From assembly GCF_963662255.1 (NCBI RefSeq), contig NC_085073.1:3348001-3412000 (forward strand): DNA of 64,000 bases, in the 5' to 3' direction. The notes under the pieces were generated by a model that saw only the letters and a program-made list of their open reading frames with translations, did no database searches and was not told the origin of the DNA. This DNA is from Cinclus cinclus (lineage: Eukaryota; Chordata; Aves; Passeriformes; Cinclidae). Of this stretch, positions 25,901-38,200 are shown piece by piece. The stretch's first letter is position 1. The number at the start of each line of letters is the position of its first letter. Both the position numbers and the translations under genes were made by a program.

Positions 25901-28900
25901 TTCAATATTATGCATTCAGCAACTTGAGGAAAAGAATAGGAAGGGCCCTAATGCACACCGAACTCAAACCATCCAATCAATTCCCTTTTGCTTTAAATTA
26001 CACCACAAACTTGCACTGAGAGCAGCAGGGTTTAGAATTCTACACAAACAGTGAACAAAGACTTGAATTGTATCATGGCTGGGAGCCTTTCACCTTGTTT
26101 AGGAGGAACTCATCCAGGTGTTTCAGCTCATTGGCGTTTGCAATCTCCCGGACCATGGATGCACGCCAGTTCTGGGACACGCTGGAGATCTTGCTGATCT
26201 TTATGGTTCTGTTCTTCTTTGCTTTGCTGCTCTCCTTCCCAGCCTGGGGGCGGCCTGGCTGCCCTGAAGAACCTGCCAAAGAAATGGATCTGTACATTCA
26301 AACAGGGTGAGGGAATTCTGCAGCACTGGTTTCCACGCAGAAAAGATCCACTGTGCTGAGGGTTAAATCACCAAACTCACCTTCTAAAACTTTCTGGGTT
26401 CCTCCTATGTCTGTGAAGAGGACACAAGACACGAGGGAGAGGCCGTCTCCTTCCTCAATCACATCAGAGTTCTCCTTTGCAATTTTCTTGTCTGGCTTTT
26501 TCCCCAAAAGTCTACGCAAAGGGCTTTTGAAAGCAGACCTGAATACAAAAGCAGATACAAGTCTGTCCCATTAGTAATGGAAGCTGGCTCTGCCACAAGA
26601 ACAGGCTCTTAACAATAACCCACAACAGGATTCACAACTGTAGGGAATATTTAAGGCCCAACCTGCAGAAAAACAGAGCAGCACAAAAAAAGGAAAGACA
26701 ATGTGGAAGCACACCTGGACTTTCTGGTATTTACAAGATCAGAGCACAACATTCAGCACACACAGAGAGCACCTCACATATCCAAACCATCACTTCTGGC
26801 TCGGGAAGTCCTGGGCTGCAGAATGCCAGAGACTGGAACAGACCAGGGAAGCAGCATTACATGTTTGCTGGGTTCTCCAGCTTTTCTCTTGGTGTTGTAT
26901 TACACTACATGAACCTTTAATCCCAGCTGTAAGTTGGTTCTTATTTTAAAAAGAACCAGTTCACAGAAAGTGTTATGCAAGAAGCAGAGAACCTGTTCCT
27001 CAGCAGGGTCAGATATCATGCTCAGAGCAACACATGAAACAGTGACACAGCCACTCGTGCAGCTGATGCCAACTTGTGCCTCTCCACAATCACAGTCTCA
27101 AGGTGCCCAGCTCAAACACCAATGGAAAATCTCCTTTTTTTTTTTATTTTCCCAAGGACAGGCCAGTAACACACACAAGCCATACTTGGCATCCCCTTGC
27201 TGACTCGCTGGCTGCACGGGAATGGCCGAGTCCGAGGTAGGGAAGTGGTCACTGGGCTTCTTCTGCACAGGGTATTTCTTGTTGCCTTTTTCTTCTTCAA
27301 TTGGATCAGGTGATGGCTGCAGGAGAGAGGAGGAGTCAAAAACTGCATTTTGAGTAACACAGATTCTTTAAATGGTTTTAAAAGCTAGAATGGTGAAGTT
27401 TGGTTCATTAAGACAAAACATTTTACCCAATAGATATTAGCTTCCTAATACAAGAGCCAAGAATATTTAATGCTTTGATCAAGGATCCATTTAATAAAAA
27501 TTAGGTTTTCAAATTACTGTATAATATTTCCCGATGACTGTTTTTACATGGGTATCAAAAGAAAAATAACCTGAAGGAACACAGAAACACACTACGGACA
27601 ATTATTTACAAGTCTTTAATATTTATAAACAATTAAGTATAAATATACACAATCAGTACCTGGTTCATGGCAACAGTCTGAGCCAATGTTGAGAGATCAC
27701 TTAATGAAGCTGAACTCCCCTTCTTCCTGTAGTAAGATGAGTTTCAGAATACATATTTTAATAAAGTCTGTGGCCTCTTCACATCTTTTAAATAACCCAC
27801 ATATCAACACTACATCTGAGTCAGAACCCCAATCAGCTCTTGCAATTTACTTTTAAATGCAAAATGTACTGGAGAAGTGAAAAAGCGTGGGAATGTCAGA
27901 TTTCCTGCCATATCAGAGGGATGATGCTTGCAAGCTGCAGGTCACTAAAACCTTGATTTCTATGGGCAAAAGACACATGAAAATAAACTCCAGACACTAT
28001 TTCAACTAGTGGCCTGACTGTCCCTTTTAACAAAGCCAGGCAGGCTTTGCATCTTTTGTGAGCTTCTAAAAACATTCTGCCCATAAAGATTCACTGCAGG
28101 ACTGGGAGCCAAGGAAAAGCAGGAGTTGTTCACAACTCCATTTGCTCCCATAACATGGCCCAAATGTACAGGCTCTCAGTTCTCCTCCATCGATTTTTAA
28201 ACATTACAGATGCCTGTTTTCTGTGAAGTGAAAAAAGGAAGCTGCCCTTACTCTAGCTGATCCTGAGGAGACTTATCCACACGTATCCTTCCATCCAAAG
28301 ACTGACTCAGCACATCATTCTGGCCAGTATCAGACTGTCTCTTTCCTTTCCACTTCTCTCTCTTGTACTTTAGCTTCTCTGGGTCATCCACATATCTCTG
28401 GATTGCAGAAGTGGGGCTGTCCAACTCTTTGGTTGCCCTCTGCTGCCTGCTTTTATCTGCCCAGCAGTCAGCAGGGCCCTGAAAGCTGCCAGTAGCAGAC
28501 AGTGTGTTACAAACATTCAGTGCAAGATCTTTTGGCCTTTCAGGGCAGGTAAAGCTTTGGCTGCCTTTTATTTGGTTACTTTGATTCCCTTGTGTTTTCA
28601 TCCTATCAGCTGCTGTGTCCTCTGCTTCTGATTCAGGTGGTTGCTCAGGAACAGAATCACTTTCTTTTATCTCACTTGATGATGGAATGGCTGAAAGAGT
28701 TTTTTGTTCACTTGGACTTTTCTCTCCCTCACTGCTTTCCTGAAGGACATTATCTGCTTGTGCTGTGGATTTCTCTGGCTCTGGATCAGTTTCCAGGGCC
28801 TCTCTGGAAACAGTTTGCTCCTCGTGGCACAGCACAGATGGTCCCTCAAAGGACAGGAGCACATGCTTGTTCTGCAAGTCATTGTGTTCCAGCCCCCTCT

Positions 28901-29205
28901 GCCGACGGGATTCCCGCTTTTCCCGGCTGTTGGTTACTTTCTCTGAGCCCTCCATCGTGTGTTTCTGGGGTAATGTGGCCTTCTCAGATGAGCTCAGGTT
29001 TTCAGCTTGCTCATTTTGAGCTTGATCTTCATCCTCAACAGCTTGATCTGGCTCTGACTCATGTTTCACAGGCAGTTCATCTGTTGCTGGCTCACTCTGC
29101 TCAGCCTTGCTCGTATCATCCTCTCTGTCTTCATCTTCCTGCATTTCTCTCTGCTTTTCTTCAGCTTTCTGCTTTTCCAGGACCATTTTCTGGTACCTGT
29201 TAAGA

Positions 29206-29251
<46 letters not shown>

Positions 29252-32200
29252 AAACCACAAATTCTTAATGCCCAAGGGTTAAAAAAACCCCACCAACTGC
29301 TTAAATGCAGCCCAAATAGCAATACAGACACAAATTACATCTATGGTCCCAGTGGAACTACAAGGAGGTGTCTGCTTGTCAGGACTGGCAGCACCAATGC
29401 AGCTCAGCTGAACAAAGCTCAAGTCCTGAGCACTTACCCAGTGTCCACACTCCACTGCCCACTTAATACTGACTGAAATATCACATGGCAGTAACTACCT
29501 TAAAGTTCATACAATCCCAGAATGTGTTGGGTTGGGAGGAACCTTAAAGATCATCTCATTCCCATCCCCCTGCCGTGGGGATGACACACCTACCACTATC
29601 CCAGGGTGTTCCAAGTCCCACCCAACCTTAGACACTTCCAGGGGTCCTGCACAACTTCCTTGGGCAACAATTTACCAAGCTGTTTACTAGGTCACCCCAA
29701 CACACAAACTGAGCTCGGCAAGTGAAGCCAGGTGATTAAACAGAGGTTTTCATGCCACGTTGCTCCTTCCCCTGTACCTCTGACGCTGCAGGTGCCCCCT
29801 GAGCAGGGCCTGCAGGAGACAAACTCTGCTCCTGAGCTGCAGGAAGCGTTTGCGCTGCCGGTGCCGCCTCCAGGCCGCCTGGATCTCGGTGGCAGCGTTG
29901 TTCCTCTGCAGGGCCATCCTGACACAGCGGGAGCGCCAGCACGCCTGCAAACACAGGGTGCTGAAATGAGGGAGGGCTGCCTCGAGGTGGGGAGTGCTAC
30001 ATGACAGAGCTTGTTTGTTATTAGAAAAATAAGGCTGGCAATTCTCAAAGGTACCTGTAGAACAACGGCTGCCTGCCGCAGCCTGAGAAAGCGTCTCCTT
30101 TCCAAAACCATCCTGAGCCAGCTCTGAAGGAGGATGATTTTCCTGATCACTTCTCTGTGTAGTGTATCCTGTAGTATCTGCCGTTCAGCCTCTTTCATAA
30201 AAACCTGTTCAGTTAAAGAAAAGTTCATCAAGAAGCAGTTAACAGGAGCCTTTCAGCCCCCACTGGAGCTATACAATAACAGATAAGGTAATGGTTTGGG
30301 ATGACTGCACCAAACCTTACTGCTTGCCCAAAAAATAAAAGCCCTTTTACATTTCAGAGTTTGGATTCTAAAACTTACACCTGTCCTAACAGCCTTTAAA
30401 TCACAGAACCCTTCTAAAATGCTAACACTGACCTGTTTGACAAATGCCAATAGCAACGATCTCTCAAACTATCTATATAACATGGATTTATATTGTAGTC
30501 AAGAAACCAGGTAGGCATCAAAACCAAGGGGTCAAGTACAACCTTTGTGTCACCACTTGCAAGAGTTAAAATAGCCAATTTAGGTAAAAAAGCAGAGCAG
30601 AGTAACAACTGTAAATGAACTGTGCTGAATTTTGCAGTGTACAGCAGTGTTTCTTACTGCCTTTACATAAAGTTTCACACACCTTGGTCTTCCCTATTTG
30701 ATAGTAGTTTTCATTCAGTTTTAGTTTATTCAAATAAGCACAAATGTCTTCCTTGGAGGCTTTGGCATTTTTGGGTAGTAACACCTGAAACTGGTCAATG
30801 AATTCCTGTAAAAAGCAGAAACAGCAAGAGACCAAAGTTAGAAGGCAACTCCCAGGTTTAGAATTTTAACTCTATAATAGAAATCTATTCAAGACACTTA
30901 AGCTACAGGGATCTGAAAATACTTACCTCTCAGTCCAAACGGAACTACTTTTCCATATAAAATGCAGACTACAGTCAGCCTCATGTTAATAGGAAAGATC
31001 ACCTGGATGTGATCTCTAAACCTACACAGTGTTTTACAGAACACTAATTCCCACACGGAGACAGCACTGCACAGGCACTGACTGCACTCACAATGTTTTC
31101 CTTCACACAACCAGGAAGAATTTATCGGCAGATGACTCACAACAGGTTAACTATGACTTTTTACCATGCAAGCTCTCTCAAAACTACATTTTTACAGCTC
31201 ATCCCAAGCGGTCATGAGCCTCACATGAAGGGACACACAAGATATGTTTTCCCAAGAGAGCAGATATTCCTGAAAGCACAATCCACTTGCAGTTCCCACC
31301 ATACCTGGAATGTGTATTTGGCACTGTAGCCAGACCTCCTGATCCGCACGGTTTCCAGCATGCCCGTGTACCGTAACTGCTGCAGCACCAAGCTCTCATC
31401 AAAGAGCATCTCCTTCTGTAAAAGATCAGCAGAAAACAGCCAGTGAGAGCCTGAGGAGCCCAGCTGCTGTCGTAGGGACAGCAGATTTCTTCCCACACCT
31501 TGGTTGCCTTTCACCTGCACACAGAGTGATAGAGAGTAAGTTGAATTAAAGAGATTGCAAGGCTCGAGCCCTGATCTCAGCAGGCAGCTCAGCCTCACCT
31601 TCTCTGCATTGGAGCGGATGCAGCGGATGAAGAATGGCTCAGCTCTGCCCAGTGTCTCCAGCAACTTGTTAAGTGAAGCCTGAAATGAAACAGTCACAAA
31701 GGTTTTTCTTCAGGTATCAGCATTTTGAGTGGTGTTTAACAACAGGACAGCTTCTGCCTCAGGAATCGGGTTGTTTCAGGTCTCATGGCTATACAAAATC
31801 CAAACAGATTCTCCCATATTGCTCAGCACATCCCTGTATTTGGCATTTGCTTTTAGCTTTTCTGAAGAGAATTTAAAGCAGGGTTTGAATATGCTCTCAC
31901 AGTAGCACTGGATCTGTACACAAGAATGATCAGTACAGAGAACTGACACATTTCATGGCATAAATGGCACCTCAAAATGTACTCTGATTTTAACCAAGTA
32001 ATAAACCCCACTTCGAAATAACCCACAAGAATAAAACCCACTTTGTTTCCCAAGCAAGAGCAGCCTTGATCATCACAGGAGGGCCTGTGCCCTGAGGTGT
32101 GTCACCTACCTGGAACTGGGCACTTATGCTGGGGGGTTTCTTCTTCTTGTGCAAGTGCAAAAGGGATTTCGTAGTCCGATCATGCAGGGTCATGCTCATG

Positions 32201-35200
32201 ATGAGCTTCAGAGATTTGGAATCCAGCAAGTTCTACAAGAAAATTTTCATAATCAACAAAGTGCAAGTCTTTCAACTAAAAGGGAAATATTTTGTCTGAA
32301 ATTAGTCAGAATGACACCAGCTACCCAGAGTTCCACATTCAACGGCGTGTTATATTTCATGATTATTTCTATTTTGGGCCAAAGCATTTCTTAAGAGTGA
32401 AATTGTTTCACTGCCCTGTGCCCAGAGTGTAAGGTGAACAAGGGGAATCACATAATCACTGCATTTGCCTTCCCTGACTTGGAAGTGACTTTTTGTAATT
32501 ATGCCATCTCCAAATCTGTCTAATTAAGTAATTGTTATTAAAGTGAATGTTCACCTATTTTTTAGCTTGTCAGGATAAATTACACAACTTTCCTACAATA
32601 TAAAACAGTTCTGAAGTGAGTTCTGTCAATCAAAATGAAATTCACAGTGAAAAAATGCCCAAACCCAAGAGAAATCCAAATTTTCTGATTACCTTGGGAA
32701 TTATCTGCTTTTGCTTGACACCTCTGCTTTTCCTGTTAAAATATTAAAGATCGTTTAAGAAAAAAATTACAAATTATTTTTGATTATTTCAGCAAGCCAT
32801 AAGTTGGTGCAATTTATGAGGCAAAGTGAAGGACAGAAGAAAATGAGCACAACAGCACCAGAGTGTGTTCATGCACATCTCACAAGTGATTAATGCACGG
32901 AATGCAAACTGCTTTGCAACAAGAATAATTTTTTTTCTTAAATAAACTCTGTGGGTATTGGAAGCTTTCAAAAGTGAAACATTTTCTCTGAAGTCAAAGC
33001 TATCCAAAACTACTCTGTTGTACAAACTGTTGGGGCATGAGTTACTCTTTAAGAACTCTATGGTCATTAAACTCATTATAACACAAAGGCACTACACAAA
33101 TAAAAATACTCGATTCAGAAGTTACAGCTGCTGACACCAGAACCTCTGTGAAAGCACCCAAGTGCTCCCAGGAGGACCATGCATGGCCTAGCACCAGGAA
33201 CTCCAGAATGTCTGAGCAGGACACACACCTCAGGCACAGCTCTCATCCACACATAGAAGGTGAAGAAGTGGAAACTCTCAGAGAGAAGGCTGCAGTTCAC
33301 ATCCTGCTGGTTCTAAGCATATTAACTCTGTGATATAGGGCAGGTTCCTGCTCTGACCACCCAGTTTACATTTGCTTATTATACAGCAGAGCACAGATTC
33401 ATTTCCTTACACATACACAGAACTGCAGATGTAAAGACTCTAAGCCCAGGAATGCATCCAGCACCAGCACCCTGAATTTCAGGAAACATTTGTCACACCT
33501 TGTGGGAGATCTCACTATTGAATATTTTGCAACAAGCTCATAGTACATACTTGGGGTTTTTAAAGCAAGTTCACATGAGATGTAGGTTTAACTTTCAGCT
33601 AATGCAATGAAGCAACAAGGTGTTCTCTACAGCCTATTTGCAGACAGAATGTTTTATTTTTAATTGTCTTGTTTAGTGTTTTTCAAAAGACAAATTTGGG
33701 ACAAGCGTAATTTTTAGGGACTGGAGTAACTGCTTGGTTCTTGTTGCACTTTCAAAGCAATACCCAGAGCACTCACAGGAGGTGGGAGCAGTGTTGAAGC
33801 TGACTGAGGGACCGAAGCAGCTCACAGGGATCATCACCCTGCCAGGGCAGTCCTTTAATACTGGCGATGATTTGTTCATGCATGTCTCTAAAATGATCCA
33901 CAGCAAAACACAGGTGGCAAACAGATACACAGCCATGAGAGAGGGGGGAAAAAAGGAGTTAAAACCCCAAAAGGTTCCATCAACCAAATGTGCTCCAAAA
34001 TGTAGCAGGTCAATCCCAGGCTACTATTTTCTAAACATGAGTTATTTTCATGACAAGTCAGAACTTTCTACTCCATCAGTGCTCTACGATTTAATTGCTG
34101 GGTCTTTCTGATTTCTACCTTTTAATGTAAATTCTTGAGCCATGAATTCAGAAAATGGTGGGAAATTTGGCAAAATGCACTTAATGGGCAGGGAACTCTT
34201 CTGGTTAAGCCAAGGAACCTTTTAAGTAGATATAAGCTTCTTTATAACCAACAGTAAAGACTTTTATAGAGAGATTTGACTACTAAAATGAGGCTATTTA
34301 AACAGACTGACATCAGAAAGGTAAGTTATAAACAAGATGTTAAGACAGATACTTGAAGAAATGTTGGGTCTCATTTCCATTTCAAATTTATTCATGTTTA
34401 GCTTTTCAAAGTAAGCCTGGGATAGTCCTTAATTTGTGGCATGTTCCATTCTTCAAGCATGCACTGTGCTTGTGAAGTGCTGTGTCCTGGCATAGAACTT
34501 ACCTTCTTTACTCTCCAGAGAGGCACAAACCAAAAATAACAGAAGTGTAAGAATCACTTCTGATTCTGAGATGCTCTCCCCACTCTGAGCTGCTCACAGA
34601 GGCAGCAACATTATTACACAGGTTTGTTGCTTCCCTGGGTACCTCTGAACTTTTTTGAGTATCAAGATTTAAGATATCCCAAGGAAAGAGATCTGGCAAG
34701 CTGTGACCAATTCCTTTCATCCAAATTGGCTATTTAGTTCTTTGTTTCCCCAGGTGACAGAGGCTTTCCAGGATGCAGTAATTAGGGAAGCAGCATTAAG
34801 TCACTACTTTAAGTGCACCATGGCTTCGCTGTCACCCAGAGCACACTGAGAAAGTCACTGTGTCCTGGAAATGTGCCTCCCTGGCCTGGGAGTTCAGGCC
34901 TTTTGCTACTTACTTCTTGTTCTCACAAAAAGAAATGATGTCTTGAAAAGCATTTATATCGAAATCCTCAGAACAATCAAATGAGAAATCGAGCACTGAG
35001 CGGCTGCAAAAGGAACATGTACAAAGCCTAAAAATCCATGGAAAGGCAAATCTCCCTAGAGAGATACAGTTCTGTAAGCCTGGCCCTGCCTCTACCCCCT
35101 TCAGTGACCCAGAATGGCTGCAGAGGAGCACACAATGCTAAAAGCTGCACACACCAACCACAGAGAACTCAAAAACTCAGTTGTAAATAGAACTGAGGCT

Positions 35201-38200
35201 GTCCCCAGCATGTGGTGGTATTGGCTCTTACATAAAATAAGCTAGAGTGTTGTTTTGGTGGCATTAAAAAGGCCAAAGAAAACAAGACAGAAGAAATAAA
35301 ACTTGCTTTCCTTGTGGAAATATCTAGTTGAGATTTGATATATGAAAATCCACCTCAGCAATTCAGCTTTTCCCTGTAGGGGTTAAGGATGTGTTTCTCA
35401 CCGATAAACTTTTTCTACCGGCGTATTCGATCTCTGGAGTTCTCCAAGAGGAACTCTGGGTCCTTGACGTACCACTCCTGTTAGGAAATTACCAAAAAAT
35501 TGCATTTTGACAAAGATATGAGCAGGCAGAAAGCCCCAAACAAACCAACAACTTTAGCAAGCCAAGTTTCCACCAAAGGCCTGGAGTTTTTATCCAGTCC
35601 TTTGTCAGGCTACAGTACTTTGCTGCTAAAATTCCCTTCTATTAGAAAGGAAGTTACAGCTGCTCAAATTTAGTAGTTAAACCTGAAAACTCATTTGATA
35701 CTTCACAGAGGTCTAAGAAGACCAAAAGTAGTGATGAGAATACCAGAACTATCACCCCCAACATTCATGAACAGGCCTTTAAGTCTGTCCCAGCCTGCTG
35801 GAAATGCTGCACTGACTGGAGGAGGAAAACTGAATGATCTCAGGTAAGAACAGTGACAATCTCCTCCATGTGTGAATATTCAACCATTTCCACACTCAGT
35901 GAGTTTTCAGCACCAAAGATGGTGCCTGGTTGATGAGGTTTTGCCACAAACTCATTCTGTCAGCAGAGCAATTGTAGAATATTAAGCACTTTCAGAGCAG
36001 TTTTCTGTTCCATACCTGCAGTTTCCCAGCCTACCTGCCCTTTCCAACCCTTATCTGTAGTTTCCCATGCCTTCCCTGCCATTTTCTGAGCCCTACTTGC
36101 TATTCCCCAGCCATATCTGCACTTTCTGAGCCTTACCTGCACTTTCCCATGCCCTACCTGCAATTTTCTGTGCCCTACCTGCATTTCCCATGCCATACAT
36201 GCACTTCTCCATCCCAAACCGGTGCTTTTTCAAGCCCCACCTGCCATTCCCCGTCCCATCCCCACCCCCATCCCTGCCATTCCCTGTCCCATCCCTGCTG
36301 TTCCCGTTCCCGGCCCCATACCCCCTGTTCCCGTTCCCATCCCCCCTGTTCCTGTTCCCATCCCCCCTGTTCCCGTTCCCATCCCTGCCGTTGCTGTTGC
36401 CGTTCCCATTCCCGTTTCCATCCCCGTTCCCGTCCCCGCTGCTCCTGTTCCCGTTCCCATCCCTGCCGTTCCCATCCCCATCCCCGCCGCTGCTGTTCCC
36501 ATTCCTGTTCCCATTCCCATCCCCGCCATTCCCGTCCCCGCCGTTCCCGTTCCCATCCCCACCCCCGCCGTTCCCATCCCTGCTGTTCCCATTCCCATCC
36601 CCGCCGTTCCTGTTCCCATTCCTGCCATTCCCATTCCCGTTCCCATCCCCGCCGTTCCCATTCCCGTTCCCATCCCTGCTGTTCCCATTCCCATCCCCGC
36701 CGTTCCTGTTCCCATTCCTGCCATTCCCATTCCCGTTCCCATCCCCGCCGTTCCCGTTCCCATCCCCGCCGTTCCCATCCCTGTTCCCATCCCCCCTGTT
36801 CCCATTCCCGTTCCCATCCCTGCCGTTCCCATCCCTGTTCCCATCCCCGCCGTTCCCATTCCCGTTCCCATCCCCCCTGTTCCCATTCCCGTTCCCATCC
36901 CTGCCGTTCCCATCCCTGTTCCCATCCCCGCCGTTCCCATTCCCGTTCCCATCCCCGCCGTTCCCATTCCCGTTCCCATCCCCGCCGTTCCCGTTCCCAT
37001 CCCTGCTGTTGCCGTTCCCATTCCCGTTCCCATCCCCGCCGTTCCCGTTCCCATCCCCGCCGTTCCCGTTCCCGTTCCCATTCCCATTCCCATCCCCACC
37101 ATTCCCGTTCCCATTCCCATCCCCGCCGTTCCCATTCCCGTTCCCATCCCCGCCGTTCCCGTTCCCATTCCCACCGTTCCCGTTCCCATCCCCGCCGTTC
37201 CCGTTCCCATCCCCGCCGTTCCCGTTCCCGTTCCCATCCCTGCCGTTCCCGTTCCCATCCCCGCCGTTCCCATTCCCGTTCCCATCCCCGCCGTTCCCAT
37301 TCCCGTTCCCATTCCCATTCCCATCCCCACCATTCCCGTTCCCGTTCCCATCCCCGCCGTTCCCGTTCCCATTCCTGCCGTTCCCGTTCCCATTCCCGCC
37401 GTTCCCGTTCCCATTCCTGCCGTTCCCGTTCCCGTTCCCATCCCCGCCGTTCCCGTTCCCGTTCCCATTCCCATTCCCATCCCCACCATTCCCGTTCCCA
37501 TCCCCGCCGTTCCCATTCCCGTTCCCATCCCGCCGTTCCCGTTCCCAGCCCCACCTGCCGTTTTCTGAGCCCTGTCGCGGCCGGCCTGGGCGAACACGGC
37601 CATGGCCCGGACGGCCGCTCGCAGCACGGCCCATCGGAACACGGCCACCGGGTCCATCCCGATCAGCTCCCGCACGAAGGCGCTGTCGCTGCTGCGCAGC
37701 AGGGCCACGATGTCAGGTCTCATGTAATCCATGTTTTTCTCCCTGAAATCCTGCAAAATGGGCACGTGGAACCGCGAGCTCTCGGCAAAGCTCCCTGTGT
37801 TTTGTTTTTTCAGAGCAATAGTGAGGGTTGCCCTCTGGCCAACACAACCACCCAAAAGCAAACCCAAAGTACCTCTGAGAACCCTTCTGGATCCAGCCTG
37901 TTCCCAGGAACTTTTCTACACCTTGACAATAAACTCCCAGGAAAGGCAAGGAATTTTTTTTTTTTGTGCCCATCAGATCTATCACCTACTTTGATCTGGT
38001 ATTTCACTTTGCCAGCAAAGTGGCGAATAATAAAAGCAGGCTCCATCACTGGGGTTCCGACAAAAAACTTGTTCTCCTCATGCTGCTGTTTGAATTTTGC
38101 CAGTAGAGTTTGGTTGGTGGCATGTGGAAAACTGGGAATACAAGACAAAAAAGGTCAGCTATTTCTCAAATACAGGTATGTTTATTATGGTGACAGAGCA

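Larger units (their letters stand above)
29197..29777 (-). other. MYO9B: MYO9B intron before the large tail exon
   Basis: This intron contains the (TA)n microsatellite beside the acceptor and a CR1 fragment at 29505-29690. No other feature is seen. Confidence 0.8.
35478..37554 (-). other. MYO9B: MYO9B loop 2 intron carrying two tandem arrays
   Basis: The intron runs from donor CAG|gtgggg (37554) to acceptor ctaacag (35478). It holds the G-rich hexamer satellite, the 21-bp splice-junction-like array and about 500 bp of unique sequence up to the next exon. Confidence 0.9.
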
